From Pedobacter jeongneungensis (GTDB lineage: Bacteria; Bacteroidota; Bacteroidia; Sphingobacteriales; Sphingobacteriaceae), in assembly GCF_000633455.1 (NCBI RefSeq), contig NZ_AYMG01000036.1:16604-80603 (forward strand): 64,000 nucleotides of DNA, given 5' to 3'. Position 1 is the stretch's first letter. Every line of letters starts with the position of its first letter. Shown here one piece after another: positions 1 to 8,439 of the stretch. A program made the translations under genes and the position numbers. The notes beneath the pieces were generated by a model. The model did not search any database. It worked only from the letters and a program-made list of their open reading frames with translations, and had not been told where the DNA came from.

Positions 1-419
1 TCTCCCAATTTTATACCTGCCTGGTACGCCGGACCATCTTTAACAACGCCCGTAACCATCATCGTATCATTAAGCATATAGTATTCTATACCAACACCTT
101 CGAAATTGCCTTCGAGGTTATCGGTCATATCCTGCGCATCAGTTGGAGGCAGGTAAACGCTATGCGGATCGAGTTGATGTAAAACGCTGTCTATCGGTAA
201 ATTTTGAAGTGAATCGGTATTGATGTCATCAACATAATTACCGTTGATGATGTGAAGGATCTCGTTTAATTTTTCGTCGCTGTTTGCAGCAAGCTGCGGA
301 CTTTTTTTAACGCCAAATCCTTGATCTTTAATAAATTTTATGCCCAAAAACATGCCCGCTATTAAAATTACAGAATAGCTCGTGGCGATCAGTATGTTGT
401 TCCGGGTATTTTTTTTCAT
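1..419 (-). CDS. S41 family C-terminal processing peptidase, N-terminal part (truncated by window edge)
   Basis: Reading the minus strand from an ATG at 417-419 gives about 139 codons that stay open to the window edge. The start is Lys/Asn-rich, followed by one hydrophobic segment (about residues 9-26), so the protein is probably membrane-anchored and faces the periplasm. The next part contains LDPHSVYLPP and NLEGNFEGVGIEY, typical of the region before and into the PDZ domain of CtpA-type S41 serine proteases. The visible part ends in the PDZ-like stretch VVKDGPAYQAGIKLG. The Ser/Lys catalytic dyad lies outside the window, so activity cannot be judged. The gene is divergent from murQ. Confidence 0.85.
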   Translation of the reverse strand, partial: MKKNTRNNILIATSYSVILIAGMFLGIKFIKDQGFGVKKSPQLAANSDEKLNEILHIINGNYVDDINTDSLQNLPIDSVLHQLDPHSVYLPPTDAQDMTDNLEGNFEGVGIEYYMLNDTMMVTGVVKDGPAYQAGIKLG

Positions 420-608
420 CAGCGTTATGCAAATTTATGAAAATTAGCGGGTTGATATATTTTTTAACTGCATTTTAGTGTCTTTTGTTTCTAATTTTTA
501 ACATTAATTAACGCAAAGAATGGATTGATTGAAATTTATGAGCGATATTTTTGATTTTTTAGGGTAGATTTTAGAAAGAATTTACCGAATTTTATCAAAA
601 TTAAATTT

Positions 609-1412
609 ATGAACAGAGTTACCGAGCAAGAATCTAACTATCAGCACATCGATCAGATGTCGGTTTTGGAAGTTCTGCAGGGCATTAATAACGAAGATAA
701 AACAGTTGCTTATGCAGTTGAGAAATCTTTGCCTCAGATCGAAAAATTAACATCGGCAGTTGCTGAAAGGATGAAAAAAGGTGGCCGTCTTTTTTATATT
801 GGTGCAGGTACCAGTGGCCGTTTAGGTGTAGTTGATGCCTCAGAGTGCCCGCCTACCTACGGTGTTCCCTTTGATTGGGTAGTGGGTATTATTGCAGGTG
901 GAGATACGGCGATTAGAAAAGCAGTAGAATTTGCAGAAGATGACGCCGAACAGGCCTGGAAAGATCTTCAGGAATTCAATATCAATGAAAAAGATTGTTT
1001 GGTAGGTTTGGCTGCTTCCGGCACTACGCCTTATGTTATCGGTGGATTGAACACGGCACGCAAACATGGTATTTTAACCGGTTGTATTGTTTGTAATACT
1101 GGCGGACCAATAGCGGCAGAATCGGATTTTCCGGTTGAAGTGGTGGTTGGCCCTGAGTTTGTTACCGGATCTACCCGCATGAAATCGGGCACGGCACAAA
1201 AAATGGTTTTAAACATGCTGAGTACCACCGTTATGGTGCAGTTAGGGCGCGTGGTTGGCAATAAAATGGTCGACATGCAGTTAACTAACCATAAATTGGT
1301 CGATCGCGGTACACAAATGGTTGCCGACGAACTGAATATCGGTTATGATGAAGCTGCCGAGTTGCTAACCCGTTACGGTAGCGTACGTAAAGCAGTAGAA
1401 GCAGGACATTAA
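609..1412 (+). CDS. murQ: N-acetylmuramic acid 6-phosphate etherase
   Basis: Cytoplasmic SIS-fold enzyme that cleaves the lactyl ether of MurNAc-6-phosphate to give GlcNAc-6-phosphate and D-lactate in peptidoglycan recycling. The family signature is clear: LFYIGAGTSGRLGVVDASECPPTYG (about residues 61-85) with the sugar-phosphate loop, then GLAASGTTPYVIGGL and GPEFVTGSTRMKSGTAQKM. The acid/base Glu falls in DASECPP. At 267 residues it is slightly shorter than the roughly 300 of E. coli, missing mainly C-terminal residues. It opens a run of plus-strand genes to 3060. No anhMurNAc kinase gene is adjacent. Identification is secure. Confidence 0.96.
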   Translation: MNRVTEQESNYQHIDQMSVLEVLQGINNEDKTVAYAVEKSLPQIEKLTSAVAERMKKGGRLFYIGAGTSGRLGVVDASECPPTYGVPFDWVVGIIAGGDTAIRKAVEFAEDDAEQAWKDLQEFNINEKDCLVGLAASGTTPYVIGGLNTARKHGILTGCIVCNTGGPIAAESDFPVEVVVGPEFVTGSTRMKSGTAQKMVLNMLSTTVMVQLGRVVGNKMVDMQLTNHKLVDRGTQMVADELNIGYDEAAELLTRYGSVRKAVEAGH

Positions 1413-1413
1413 G

Positions 1414-1520
1414 AAATAAGAGAAGGATAGAATAATTGAATGATAGAAGGATTGAAGAAACGAGTGGGCGATGAAAATAAAAACATTCACTCATTCAAAA
1501 CTCAATCATTCATTAATTAC
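1414..1520. repeat. Dyad repeat of GAATGA/GAAGGAT-type words
   Basis: The left half is built of variants of gaaggatagaa and attgaatgatag; the right half carries complementary words such as cattcactcattcaaaac and tcaatcattcatt. The whole can fold into an imperfect hairpin. The same word family recurs at 62765-62892. The right half creates a false N-terminal extension of the next gene. Confidence 0.7.
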
Positions 1521-1527
1521 AAAGAGC

Positions 1528-2094
1528 ATGCACGAGATTGAGCCTTATTACCAATGGAGAGATGATTATATTTCGGCAGAAGATGAGCGTTCGCCATTTT
1601 ACAATACCGAATATTCGGAACTTTATTTTGATAAGCAGATATATAACTTTTTATTGCACCCTCAATGGGATGAATTTGGTTCGAATACGCTTTACATGAA
1701 GGTATTGTACGCCGATTATGACCGCAGTTATGCCATCATCGAATTTATAGGCGAATGGAACGACGCCATTAACAACGATATTATGCTAATGAAACGTGAT
1801 ATTTTAGAACTGATGATGGATGAAGGCATTAATAAATTTATCCTGATTGGTGAAAATGTATTGAATTTTCATGCCTCTGATGATAGTTATTATGAAGAAT
1901 GGTTTCAGGAAGTAGAAGATGGCTGGATTGTTGGAGTAAATTTCCAGGAGCATGTAATTACTGAGTTTAGGGACAATAACATCGATTATTACATTAACTT
2001 TGGGGGCGCTTTTGATAACCTGCCCTGGCGTACATTAAAACCCCTGCAGTTCTTTAAAAAAGTTGAAGAACTGCTGACAAAAAGATTAAACTAA
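1528..2094 (+). CDS. Conserved protein of unknown function
   Basis: I do not recognise a named domain. The open frame extends to 1471, but codons before 1528 lie in a dyad repeat and would read as low-complexity sequence. The ATG at 1528, preceded by aaagag, gives a 188-residue protein starting MHEIEPYYQW. It is acidic and rich in aromatic residues, with alternating hydrophobic strands and helices (KFILIGENVLNFHAS, DGWIVGVNFQEHVITEF, NIDYYINFGG). It has no signal peptide or membrane segment, so it is probably a soluble cytoplasmic alpha/beta protein. It sits between murQ and the BI-1 gene in the same direction, 37 nt before the latter. Function is unknown. Confidence 0.75.
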   Translation: MHEIEPYYQWRDDYISAEDERSPFYNTEYSELYFDKQIYNFLLHPQWDEFGSNTLYMKVLYADYDRSYAIIEFIGEWNDAINNDIMLMKRDILELMMDEGINKFILIGENVLNFHASDDSYYEEWFQEVEDGWIVGVNFQEHVITEFRDNNIDYYINFGGAFDNLPWRTLKPLQFFKKVEELLTKRLN

Positions 2095-2131
2095 ATACTT
2101 ATTTTTATATAGTTAATACACAAAATTTAAA

Positions 2132-2887
2132 ATGGAACAACAAAATTATCAATATCAAGACAACAGTGTTTTTGTACAGGAAAAATCTGTTTCTAAAAAA
2201 TTCTTTGCAAACGTATTCTTATGGATGTTCGTTGCATTAAGTTTATCTACAGTAGCTGCGTATCTTTTTGGTACCAACGAACACTTAATGCAGTATCTTT
2301 TAAATATTAACCCTGCAACCGGAAAAGTGAGTATGTCAATCTTTGGCTATATCGCTATGTTTGCACCACTTGGCCTTGTTTTATTGATGGGTTTTGGTTT
2401 AAGCAGATTATCATTACCGGCATTAATTGGGGTATTTGTGCTTTATTCGGTGCTAACAGGGGTAAGTTTAAGTTTTATTTTATTAACCTACACTTCAGGT
2501 TCAATAGTGAGCTGTTTTGCTGGTGCTGCCGGTATATTTGGTATCATGGCCGTTATGGGTTATACAACTAATATCGATCTAAGCAAGTTTGGCCCCATTT
2601 TAATGGTTGGTGTAATTGGTTTAGTGATTGCGAGTGTAATTAATATGTTTATCCAGAGCGAACAGTTCAGTTTGTTTATGGCTTTCATTGGTATTGCCAT
2701 ATTTACAGCGTTAACTGCTTACGATGTACAAAAAATAAAAAGGATCGGTGAAGGGATTGAGGCTAGTGGCGAGCAGGTTCTTCAGATCGAATCTAAGAAA
2801 ATGGCTATTGTTGCCGCTTTATCTTTATATCTGGACTTCTTAAATATCTTCCTTTTCCTATTACGTATTTTCGGGAGCAGAAAATAA
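2132..2887 (+). CDS. Bax inhibitor-1 / YccA family membrane protein
   Basis: A 251-residue integral membrane protein with seven predicted hydrophobic segments after a polar N-terminus of about 25 residues. Family features are FFANVFLWMFVALSLSTVAAY at the first helix and the C-terminal ALTAYDVQKIKRIG followed by AALSLYLDFLNIFLFLLRIFG, the BI-1 C-terminal helices with the YDVQ and LDFLNIFL signatures. Bacterial members of this family (YetJ, YccA) are inner-membrane proteins linked to calcium leak or to FtsH interaction; which applies here cannot be told. Its stop overlaps the start of the small ORF at 2887 by one base. Confidence 0.93.
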   Translation: MEQQNYQYQDNSVFVQEKSVSKKFFANVFLWMFVALSLSTVAAYLFGTNEHLMQYLLNINPATGKVSMSIFGYIAMFAPLGLVLLMGFGLSRLSLPALIGVFVLYSVLTGVSLSFILLTYTSGSIVSCFAGAAGIFGIMAVMGYTTNIDLSKFGPILMVGVIGLVIASVINMFIQSEQFSLFMAFIGIAIFTALTAYDVQKIKRIGEGIEASGEQVLQIESKKMAIVAALSLYLDFLNIFLFLLRIFGSRK

Positions 2888-3060
2888 TGAATAAAATTTT
2901 AGCTGTTATTGGTTTCATATTAGTTGGAGCAGGCATTCAAGTGCTCATCAAGCTTTTTATAACAGAAAACATCTTTGTAGTAAGTTTAGGAAGTGGGATT
3001 TGGATAGGCTATATGGCAATTTGGTATAATAAGAAATTTGGGAAAAAGATAGTCAGCTAA
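2887..3060 (+). CDS. Small membrane protein, 57 residues, unknown function
   Basis: A short open frame starts at an ATG that shares its A with the BI-1 stop codon (TAATG). The product has two hydrophobic stretches, about residues 4-22 (ILAVIGFILVGAGIQVLI) and 29-46 (IFVVSLGSGIWIGYMAIW), and a basic tail ending FGKKIVS. The one-base overlap points to translational coupling with the BI-1 gene. I do not recognise the family. The coupling and clean two-helix pattern support a real gene, but function is unknown. Confidence 0.65.
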   Translation: MNKILAVIGFILVGAGIQVLIKLFITENIFVVSLGSGIWIGYMAIWYNKKFGKKIVS

Positions 3061-3156
3061 TTTTAGAAAAACAGAACAATATTCTTAAGGCTGCGCAGTT
3101 TTGCGTGGCCTTTGTAATTTTATTTGGTAGCGAAGCGATAAATTTTGGAATTGATG

Positions 3157-3164
3157 TAGCTTTG
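3157..3164 (+). promoter_or_regulatory. Candidate -7 promoter element for metH leader
   Basis: TAGCTTTG fits the Bacteroidota -7 consensus TAnnTTTG and lies about 15 nt before the first pairing arm of the SAM-I riboswitch. Transcription would thus start just upstream of the aptamer. No good TTTG -33 box is seen at the usual distance, so this is tentative. Confidence 0.4.
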
Positions 3165-3179
3165 TTGCATTTTTGTATG

Positions 3180-3281
3180 CTTATTAAGAAAGACGGAGGG
3201 ATTAGACCCAACGAAGTCTTAGCAACCTGTAACCATACAAGGTGCTAAATTCTATCCCGAATAAATTCGGGACCAGATAAG
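3180..3281 (+). promoter_or_regulatory. SAM-I (S-box) riboswitch upstream of metH
   Basis: The sequence carries the conserved aptamer core: cttat at the start pairing with ataag at 3277-3281 (P1), then aagacggagggattagaccc, aacgaagtcttagcaacc and aaggtgctaaattc. These match the S-box pattern of GGAGGGA..., GAAG...AGCAACC and AAGGTGCTAAATTC. The P4-like hairpin tcccgaataaattcggga (3254-3271) follows. S-adenosylmethionine binding should turn down metH. I see no clear rho-independent terminator in the 136 nt before metH, so the expression platform is unresolved. Confidence 0.92.
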
Positions 3282-3325
3282 TTTAGGATTACGATTCACG
3301 TACCAACTTTTTAGATAAGCCTTTC

Positions 3326-3409
3326 AGAGACTTGAGATAACAGATTTGAGATTTGAGACAATGCGTCTAATCAACTCTCATATATAACCTCTCATATCTC
3401 AAATCTTAC
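3326..3409. repeat. Dyad repeat of GAGATTTGAGA-type words
   Basis: The left arm contains repeated variants of agacttgagataacagatttgag; the right arm contains ctcatatctcaaatct-type complements, with atgcgtctaa in the middle. The same family, larger, lies at 38202-38329. Here it forms most of the metH 5' leader after the riboswitch. Confidence 0.7.
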
Positions 3410-3417
3410 AACAACAA

Positions 3418-6400
3418 ATGGGTATAAGAGAAGAATTAGAGAAACGTATTTTGGTGATTGATGGTGCAATGGGTACCATGATTCAGCGATATACTTTAAC
3501 CGAAGAAGATTTTAGGGGAGAGCGATTTAAGGACCATCCCTGTGATGTAAAAGGCAATAATGATTTGCTTAACATCACACGTCCGGATATTATAAAAACG
3601 ATACACCTGGAGTATATGGCGGCTGGTGCCGATATTATCGAAACCAATACTTTCAGTACGCAACGCATTTCCATGGCCGATTACCAGATGGAAGACCTTT
3701 CTTATGAAATGAGTTTCGAAGGGGCACGCGTAGCAAAAGAGGCTGCAGATGAGTTTATGGCTGCAAACCCAGACCGTAAATGTTTTGTAGCTGGTGCCAT
3801 TGGCCCAACTAACCGTACCCTTTCTATGTCGCCAAATGTAAACGATCCAGGTTTTAGGGCAGTTTATTTTGACGAGTTAGAAGAAGCTTATTATGAGCAG
3901 GTACGTGGTTTGGTAGATGGAGGCTCTGATGTATTATTGATCGAAACCATTTTCGATACTTTAAATGCTAAAGTGGCCATTGTGGCCATTAAAAAATATG
4001 AAGAGGTTATCGGCCGTAAACTGGAAATCATGATTTCCGGAACAATTACCGATGCCTCTGGCAGAACGCTTTCCGGTCAAACGGCAGAAGCTTTTTTGAA
4101 CTCTGTAATGCATGCTAAACCATTAAGTATAGGTTTTAACTGTGCATTGGGGGCAAAAGAAATGCGTCCGCACATTGAGGAGTTAGCCGCAAAAGCGGGA
4201 TGTTACGTTTCAGCCTATCCAAACGCCGGTTTACCGAATGAGTTTGGTGCTTATGATGAGCAACCGCACGAAACTGCACATTTGGTAGATGATTTTATTG
4301 CCTCTGGTTTTGTAAATATTGTAGGTGGTTGTTGTGGTACCACGCCAGAACATATTGGCTGCATTGCCAAAAACGCCAGAAAAGCTGAGCCGCGCAAAAT
4401 TCCGGTGCTCGAACCTTACATGCGTTTAAGTGGACTTGAACCAGTTACCATCACCCCAGATAGTATTTTTGTAAACATCGGAGAAAGAACGAATATTACC
4501 GGATCTCCGAAGTTTTCCAAATTGATTTTGGGTGGCGATTACGAAGCCGCATTAGCCGTCGCTTTACAACAGGTTGAAGGCGGTGCACAGGTGATCGATG
4601 TAAACATGGATGAGGGGATGTTGGATTCGGAAGCAGCAATGACCAAATTCTTAAACCTCATCGCTTCTGAACCTGATATTGCTAAATTGCCTATTATGGT
4701 CGATTCATCTAAATGGTCGGTTATTGAGAATGGCCTAAAATGTTTACAGGGAAAAGGAATTGTAAACTCCATTTCCTTAAAAGAAGGAGAGGATAAATTC
4801 CGTGAGAGTGCCCGTAAAATTATGCAATACGGTGCTGCGGTTGTGGTAATGGCTTTTGATGAACAAGGTCAGGCCGATAATTACGAACGTAGGAAAGAAA
4901 TCTGTAAAAGAAGTTACGATATACTGGTACATGAAATCGGTTTCCCACCAGAGGATATTATTTTCGACCCGAATATATTAACCGTTGCAACCGGATTAGA
5001 AGAGCATAACAATTATGCTGTCGATTTTATAAATGCCACCCGATGGATCAAAGAAAACCTCCCATATGCTAAAGTGAGTGGAGGGGTTTCGAACATCTCC
5101 TTCTCTTTCAGGGGGAATAATACTGTCCGCGAAGCGATGCATTCTGCATTTCTTTATCATGCTATTCAGGCCGGTTTAGATATGGGTATCGTAAATGCGG
5201 GTATGTTGGAGGTTTATCAGGAAATTCCACCTGAGCTACTGGAAAGGGTAGAAGATGTACTCTTAAACCGTAGAGATGATGCAACGGAGCGCCTGGTAGA
5301 ATATGCCGATACCGTAAAATCGAAAGGCAAGGAGGTTGTTAAAGACGAAGAGTGGAGAAAAGGATCTGTTGAAGAAAGGTTATCACATTCTCTGGTAAAG
5401 GGAATTGTGGAGTACCTGGATGATGATGTGGAAGAAGCCAGACAAAAATATGCCCGCCCGATTCAGGTCATCGAAGGACCATTGATGGACGGAATGAACA
5501 TTGTCGGTGATCTTTTTGGTGCCGGAAAAATGTTCTTACCTCAGGTGGTGAAATCGGCAAGGGTAATGAAAAAAGCAGTAGCCTATTTATTGCCGTTTAT
5601 TGAGCAGGAGAAACTGGATAATCCTGATCAGGATCAGAATTCATCAGCAGGAAGGGTATTAATGGCTACGGTTAAAGGCGATGTACACGATATCGGAAAA
5701 AATATTGTCGGCGTGGTATTGGCCTGTAATAATTTCGAAATTGTGGATATGGGTGTGATGGTTCCTGCACAGGAAATTATCAAAAAAGCCAAAGAAATTA
5801 AAGCCGATATTATTGGTTTAAGTGGATTGATTACGCCATCGCTGGATGAGATGGTTCACTTTGCCAAAGAAATGGAGCGTGAAGGTTTCACCATTCCATT
5901 GATTATTGGTGGTGCCACAACTTCTAGGATTCACGCTGCAGTAAAAGTAGCGCCCAATTATTCCGGGCCAGCCATCCACGTATTGGATGCTTCGAGAAGT
6001 GTTACTGTTTGCAGTACCCTGATGAATCCTGAAACAAAAGATGATTATGTTGCGGGCATTAGGGCCGAATACGATAAAGCACGTGAAGCGCATTTAAATA
6101 AGCGATCTGATAAACGTTTTAAAACCTTAGAAGAAGCGCGTCAAAATAAATTTAAGATTGATTTTAAGCAAGACTTGCCTGTTCCGGAATTTACGGGTAC
6201 AAGGGTTTTTGATAATTATCCTTTAGAAGAACTGGTTCCTTACATTGATTGGACACCCTTTTTCCACACCTGGGAGCTTCGCGGCAGTTATCCTAAAATT
6301 TTCGATGATAAAAATGTAGGCGACGAGGCAAAGAAACTTTTTGATGATGCACAGACTTTGTTAAAACGGATCCTCGATGAGAAATTATTAACCGCTAGAG

Positions 6401-7119
6401 CCGTAATCGGTTTCTGGCCGGCGAATGCTGTAGGAGACGATATTCAGTTGACAGTTGATAGTTCCCAGTTATCAGACGGCTCCAAACTGAAAACTGAAAA
6501 CTCCCAACTGGTAACTATCCATACCCTCCGCCAACAGGCCGAAAAAGTAGATGGACAGCCATACTATGCTTTATCTGATTTTATTGCGCCAAAAGAAAGT
6601 GGAATCCAGGATTATTTTGGTGGTTTTGCAGTAACAGCGGGTATTGGGATTGATGAACTGGTAAATGAGTTCGAATCCAATTATGATGATTACAACAGCA
6701 TCATGGCTAAGGCCTTGGCCGATCGTTTGGCTGAAGCTTTTGCAGAACGCCTGCACGAGCGCGTACGTAAAGAATATTGGGGTTATGCACAGGATGAAAA
6801 TCTGAGTAACCAGGAACTGATTAAGGAAGAATATGCAGGTATCCGCCCGGCACCAGGTTATCCTGCCTGTCCGGAACACACCGAAAAAGGAACTTTATTC
6901 CAATTGCTGGATGCAGAAAACAAAATCGGATTGCATTTAACCGAAAGTTATGCCATGTATCCAACAGCTGCGGTAAGTGGATTTTATTTCGCACACCCCG
7001 ATTCGAGGTATTTCGGATTAGGAAAAATAACCAAAGACCAGATTGAAGATTACGCCATCAGGAAAAATATGCCGGTTGAAGAAGTGGAGCGGTGGTTAAG
7101 TCCGAATTTAGCTTATTAA
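3418..7119 (+). CDS. metH: Cobalamin-dependent methionine synthase
   Basis: Transfers the methyl group of 5-methyl-THF to homocysteine through cobalamin. All modules are present in 1233 residues. The homocysteine domain has zinc ligands C242 (GFNCALG) and C305/C306 (GGCCGTTPEHI). The pterin domain starts near 350 (FVNIGERTNITGSPKF). The B12 cap is followed by the B12 domain with GDVHDIGKN, whose H757 is the lower cobalt ligand. The reactivation domain (about 900-1230) has RPAPGYPACPEH for AdoMet. About 25 residues around 1010-1034 (from SSQLSDGSK to ENSQL) have no counterpart in the compact GDDI-to-LRQQ stretch I recall from E. coli, and are encoded by a dyad repeat. A SAM-I riboswitch precedes the gene and metF follows. 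Confidence 0.98.
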   Translation: MGIREELEKRILVIDGAMGTMIQRYTLTEEDFRGERFKDHPCDVKGNNDLLNITRPDIIKTIHLEYMAAGADIIETNTFSTQRISMADYQMEDLSYEMSFEGARVAKEAADEFMAANPDRKCFVAGAIGPTNRTLSMSPNVNDPGFRAVYFDELEEAYYEQVRGLVDGGSDVLLIETIFDTLNAKVAIVAIKKYEEVIGRKLEIMISGTITDASGRTLSGQTAEAFLNSVMHAKPLSIGFNCALGAKEMRPHIEELAAKAGCYVSAYPNAGLPNEFGAYDEQPHETAHLVDDFIASGFVNIVGGCCGTTPEHIGCIAKNARKAEPRKIPVLEPYMRLSGLEPVTITPDSIFVNIGERTNITGSPKFSKLILGGDYEAALAVALQQVEGGAQVIDVNMDEGMLDSEAAMTKFLNLIASEPDIAKLPIMVDSSKWSVIENGLKCLQGKGIVNSISLKEGEDKFRESARKIMQYGAAVVVMAFDEQGQADNYERRKEICKRSYDILVHEIGFPPEDIIFDPNILTVATGLEEHNNYAVDFINATRWIKENLPYAKVSGGVSNISFSFRGNNTVREAMHSAFLYHAIQAGLDMGIVNAGMLEVYQEIPPELLERVEDVLLNRRDDATERLVEYADTVKSKGKEVVKDEEWRKGSVEERLSHSLVKGIVEYLDDDVEEARQKYARPIQVIEGPLMDGMNIVGDLFGAGKMFLPQVVKSARVMKKAVAYLLPFIEQEKLDNPDQDQNSSAGRVLMATVKGDVHDIGKNIVGVVLACNNFEIVDMGVMVPAQEIIKKAKEIKADIIGLSGLITPSLDEMVHFAKEMEREGFTIPLIIGGATTSRIHAAVKVAPNYSGPAIHVLDASRSVTVCSTLMNPETKDDYVAGIRAEYDKAREAHLNKRSDKRFKTLEEARQNKFKIDFKQDLPVPEFTGTRVFDNYPLEELVPYIDWTPFFHTWELRGSYPKIFDDKNVGDEAKKLFDDAQTLLKRILDEKLLTARAVIGFWPANAVGDDIQLTVDSSQLSDGSKLKTENSQLVTIHTLRQQAEKVDGQPYYALSDFIAPKESGIQDYFGGFAVTAGIGIDELVNEFESNYDDYNSIMAKALADRLAEAFAERLHERVRKEYWGYAQDENLSNQELIKEEYAGIRPAPGYPACPEHTEKGTLFQLLDAENKIGLHLTESYAMYPTAAVSGFYFAHPDSRYFGLGKITKDQIEDYAIRKNMPVEEVERWLSPNLAY
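6443..6518. repeat. Dyad repeat of CAGTTGACAGTT-type words inside metH
   Basis: Words such as cagttgacagttgatagttc on the left and actgaaaactgaaaactccc on the right form an imperfect hairpin, in frame within the metH reactivation domain. The same word family occurs between genes at 35207-35293 and at 52017-52125. Its length keeps the metH frame open. Confidence 0.75.
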
Positions 7120-7129
7120 CCTATCGCTT

Positions 7130-7265
7130 TGTCATCCTGATCCGATAGCTATCGGATGCAACGAAGGATCTCTAAGCGAAGAACATATCATTTTGATGTT
7201 AGCAGTCATCAAAAAACAGGAACTGCCATTATGTTTGAGATGCTTCATAAGCATTCAGCATGACA
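7130..7265. repeat. Intergenic dyad repeat, GTCATCCTGA...CAGCATGAC type
   Basis: The block starts gtcatcctgatccgatagc and ends cattcagcatgac, with complementary outer arms (gtcatcctg / cagcatgac) and further pairing inside (gatctc, gagatgc). A small palindrome ccgatagctatcgg lies near the left end. It fills the metH-metF gap. Confidence 0.65.
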
Positions 7266-7278
7266 ACCAAACCAGGTT

Positions 7279-8232
7279 ATGAAGATTACAGACCATATAA
7301 AAAACGCAAAGGGTAAAACCTTATTCTCTTTTGAATTATTACCACCTGTAAAAGGACAAAGCATCCAATGGATTTACGATGCGATAGAACCACTATTGGA
7401 ATTTAATCCTCCTTTTATTGATGTAACATCGCTTCGTGAAGATTATATTTATAAAGAGCAGGCAAATGGTTTGCTCCAAAAGGTATCTTATCGCAAGCGC
7501 CCGGGTACCATTGCCATTTGTGCGGCCATTATCCATAAATATAAGGTTGATGCAGTACCACATTTAATCTGCGGTGGATTTACCAAAGAGGAAACCGAAA
7601 ATGCGCTCATCGATTTACAGTTTTTGGGTATAGATAATGTTTTGGCATTACGTGGTGATGCCCGTAAAGCTGATGGAAATTTTGTTCCAACTCCTGGCGG
7701 ACACTGTTATGCTACAGACCTGATTGAGCATATCAAAAATCATAATGAGGGTAAATTTCTGCATGAAGATGTAGAAACTTTTAAAAGTGATTTTTGTATT
7801 GGCGTTGCAGGTTATCCAGAAAAACATTTTGAAGCCCCTAACATGAGCACCGATTTCAAATACCTGAAAAAGAAGGTAGAGGCAGGTGCGGAGTTTATCG
7901 TAACCCAGATGTTTTTCGATAACCAGAAGTATTTCGATTTTGTAAAGAAATGCAGAGAGAACGACATCAATGTGCCGATTATACCAGGCCTGAAACCAAT
8001 AAGTACCCTATCGCAGCTAAATGTGCTGCCTAAGATTTTCCATATCGATTTACCTGATGAGTTAACCGATGCACTATCGCATGCCAAAAATAACAATGAG
8101 GCTAAAGAAATCGGTACAGAAGCCATGATCAAACAATGTAAAGAACTAATTGATTTCGGTGCTCCGGTATTGCATTTTTACACCATGGGCCGCCCCGAGC
8201 AGACTAAAAAAATTGCGAAAGCTATTTTTTAG
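7279..8232 (+). CDS. metF: Methylenetetrahydrofolate reductase
   Basis: FAD-dependent reduction of 5,10-methylene-THF to 5-methyl-THF, the methyl donor used by MetH just upstream. The 317-residue protein is a full-length bacterial-type TIM barrel without the eukaryotic regulatory domain. Visible signatures are LFSFELLPPVKG near the N-terminus with the conserved Glu, FLGIDNVLALRGDARK, CIGVAGYPEKHFEAPN, EFIVTQMFFDNQKYFDFV and VPIIPGLKPIS. The start has no Shine-Dalgarno sequence, as is usual here. It may be co-transcribed with metH across the 159-nt repeat-filled gap and so share the SAM-I control. Confidence 0.96.
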   Translation: MKITDHIKNAKGKTLFSFELLPPVKGQSIQWIYDAIEPLLEFNPPFIDVTSLREDYIYKEQANGLLQKVSYRKRPGTIAICAAIIHKYKVDAVPHLICGGFTKEETENALIDLQFLGIDNVLALRGDARKADGNFVPTPGGHCYATDLIEHIKNHNEGKFLHEDVETFKSDFCIGVAGYPEKHFEAPNMSTDFKYLKKKVEAGAEFIVTQMFFDNQKYFDFVKKCRENDINVPIIPGLKPISTLSQLNVLPKIFHIDLPDELTDALSHAKNNNEAKEIGTEAMIKQCKELIDFGAPVLHFYTMGRPEQTKKIAKAIF

Positions 8233-8240
8233 TAGACCAT

Positions 8241-8330
8241 CGTTAGTCGGGATTTGCAATCCCGTCTTTAGATATCTTTTAATGGATTTCAAATCCACAG
8301 CACAGTGCGACGAGATTGCAAATCTCAACG
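8241..8330. repeat. Dyad repeat, GGGATTTGCAATCCC type
   Basis: The left arm cgttagtcgggatttgcaat pairs with the right arm gacgagattgcaaatctcaacg. The left arm itself contains a small inverted repeat (gggattgcaaatccc-like). It lies directly after metF. Confidence 0.65.
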
Positions 8331-8337
8331 AACAAAA

Positions 8338-8400
8338 GAGGCACGAAGCAATCTAAAGCACTGGGTTAATTAGCGATCGTGTAGGATTGCTTCGTGCCTC
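8338..8400. repeat. Dyad repeat, GAGGCACGAAGCAATC type
   Basis: The arms gaggcacgaagcaatct and aggattgcttcgtgcctc pair almost perfectly over about 17 bp. A relative of this element is at 53251-53335. It makes a false upstream extension of the next reading frame. Confidence 0.75.
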
Positions 8401-8439
8401 GCAATGACATATTTTTCTTTATTCCTTAAACAGATCACT

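Noticed and set aside
8150..8356. Small plus-strand frame across the metF end and repeats
   Set aside because: It overlaps metF out of frame and runs through a dyad repeat.
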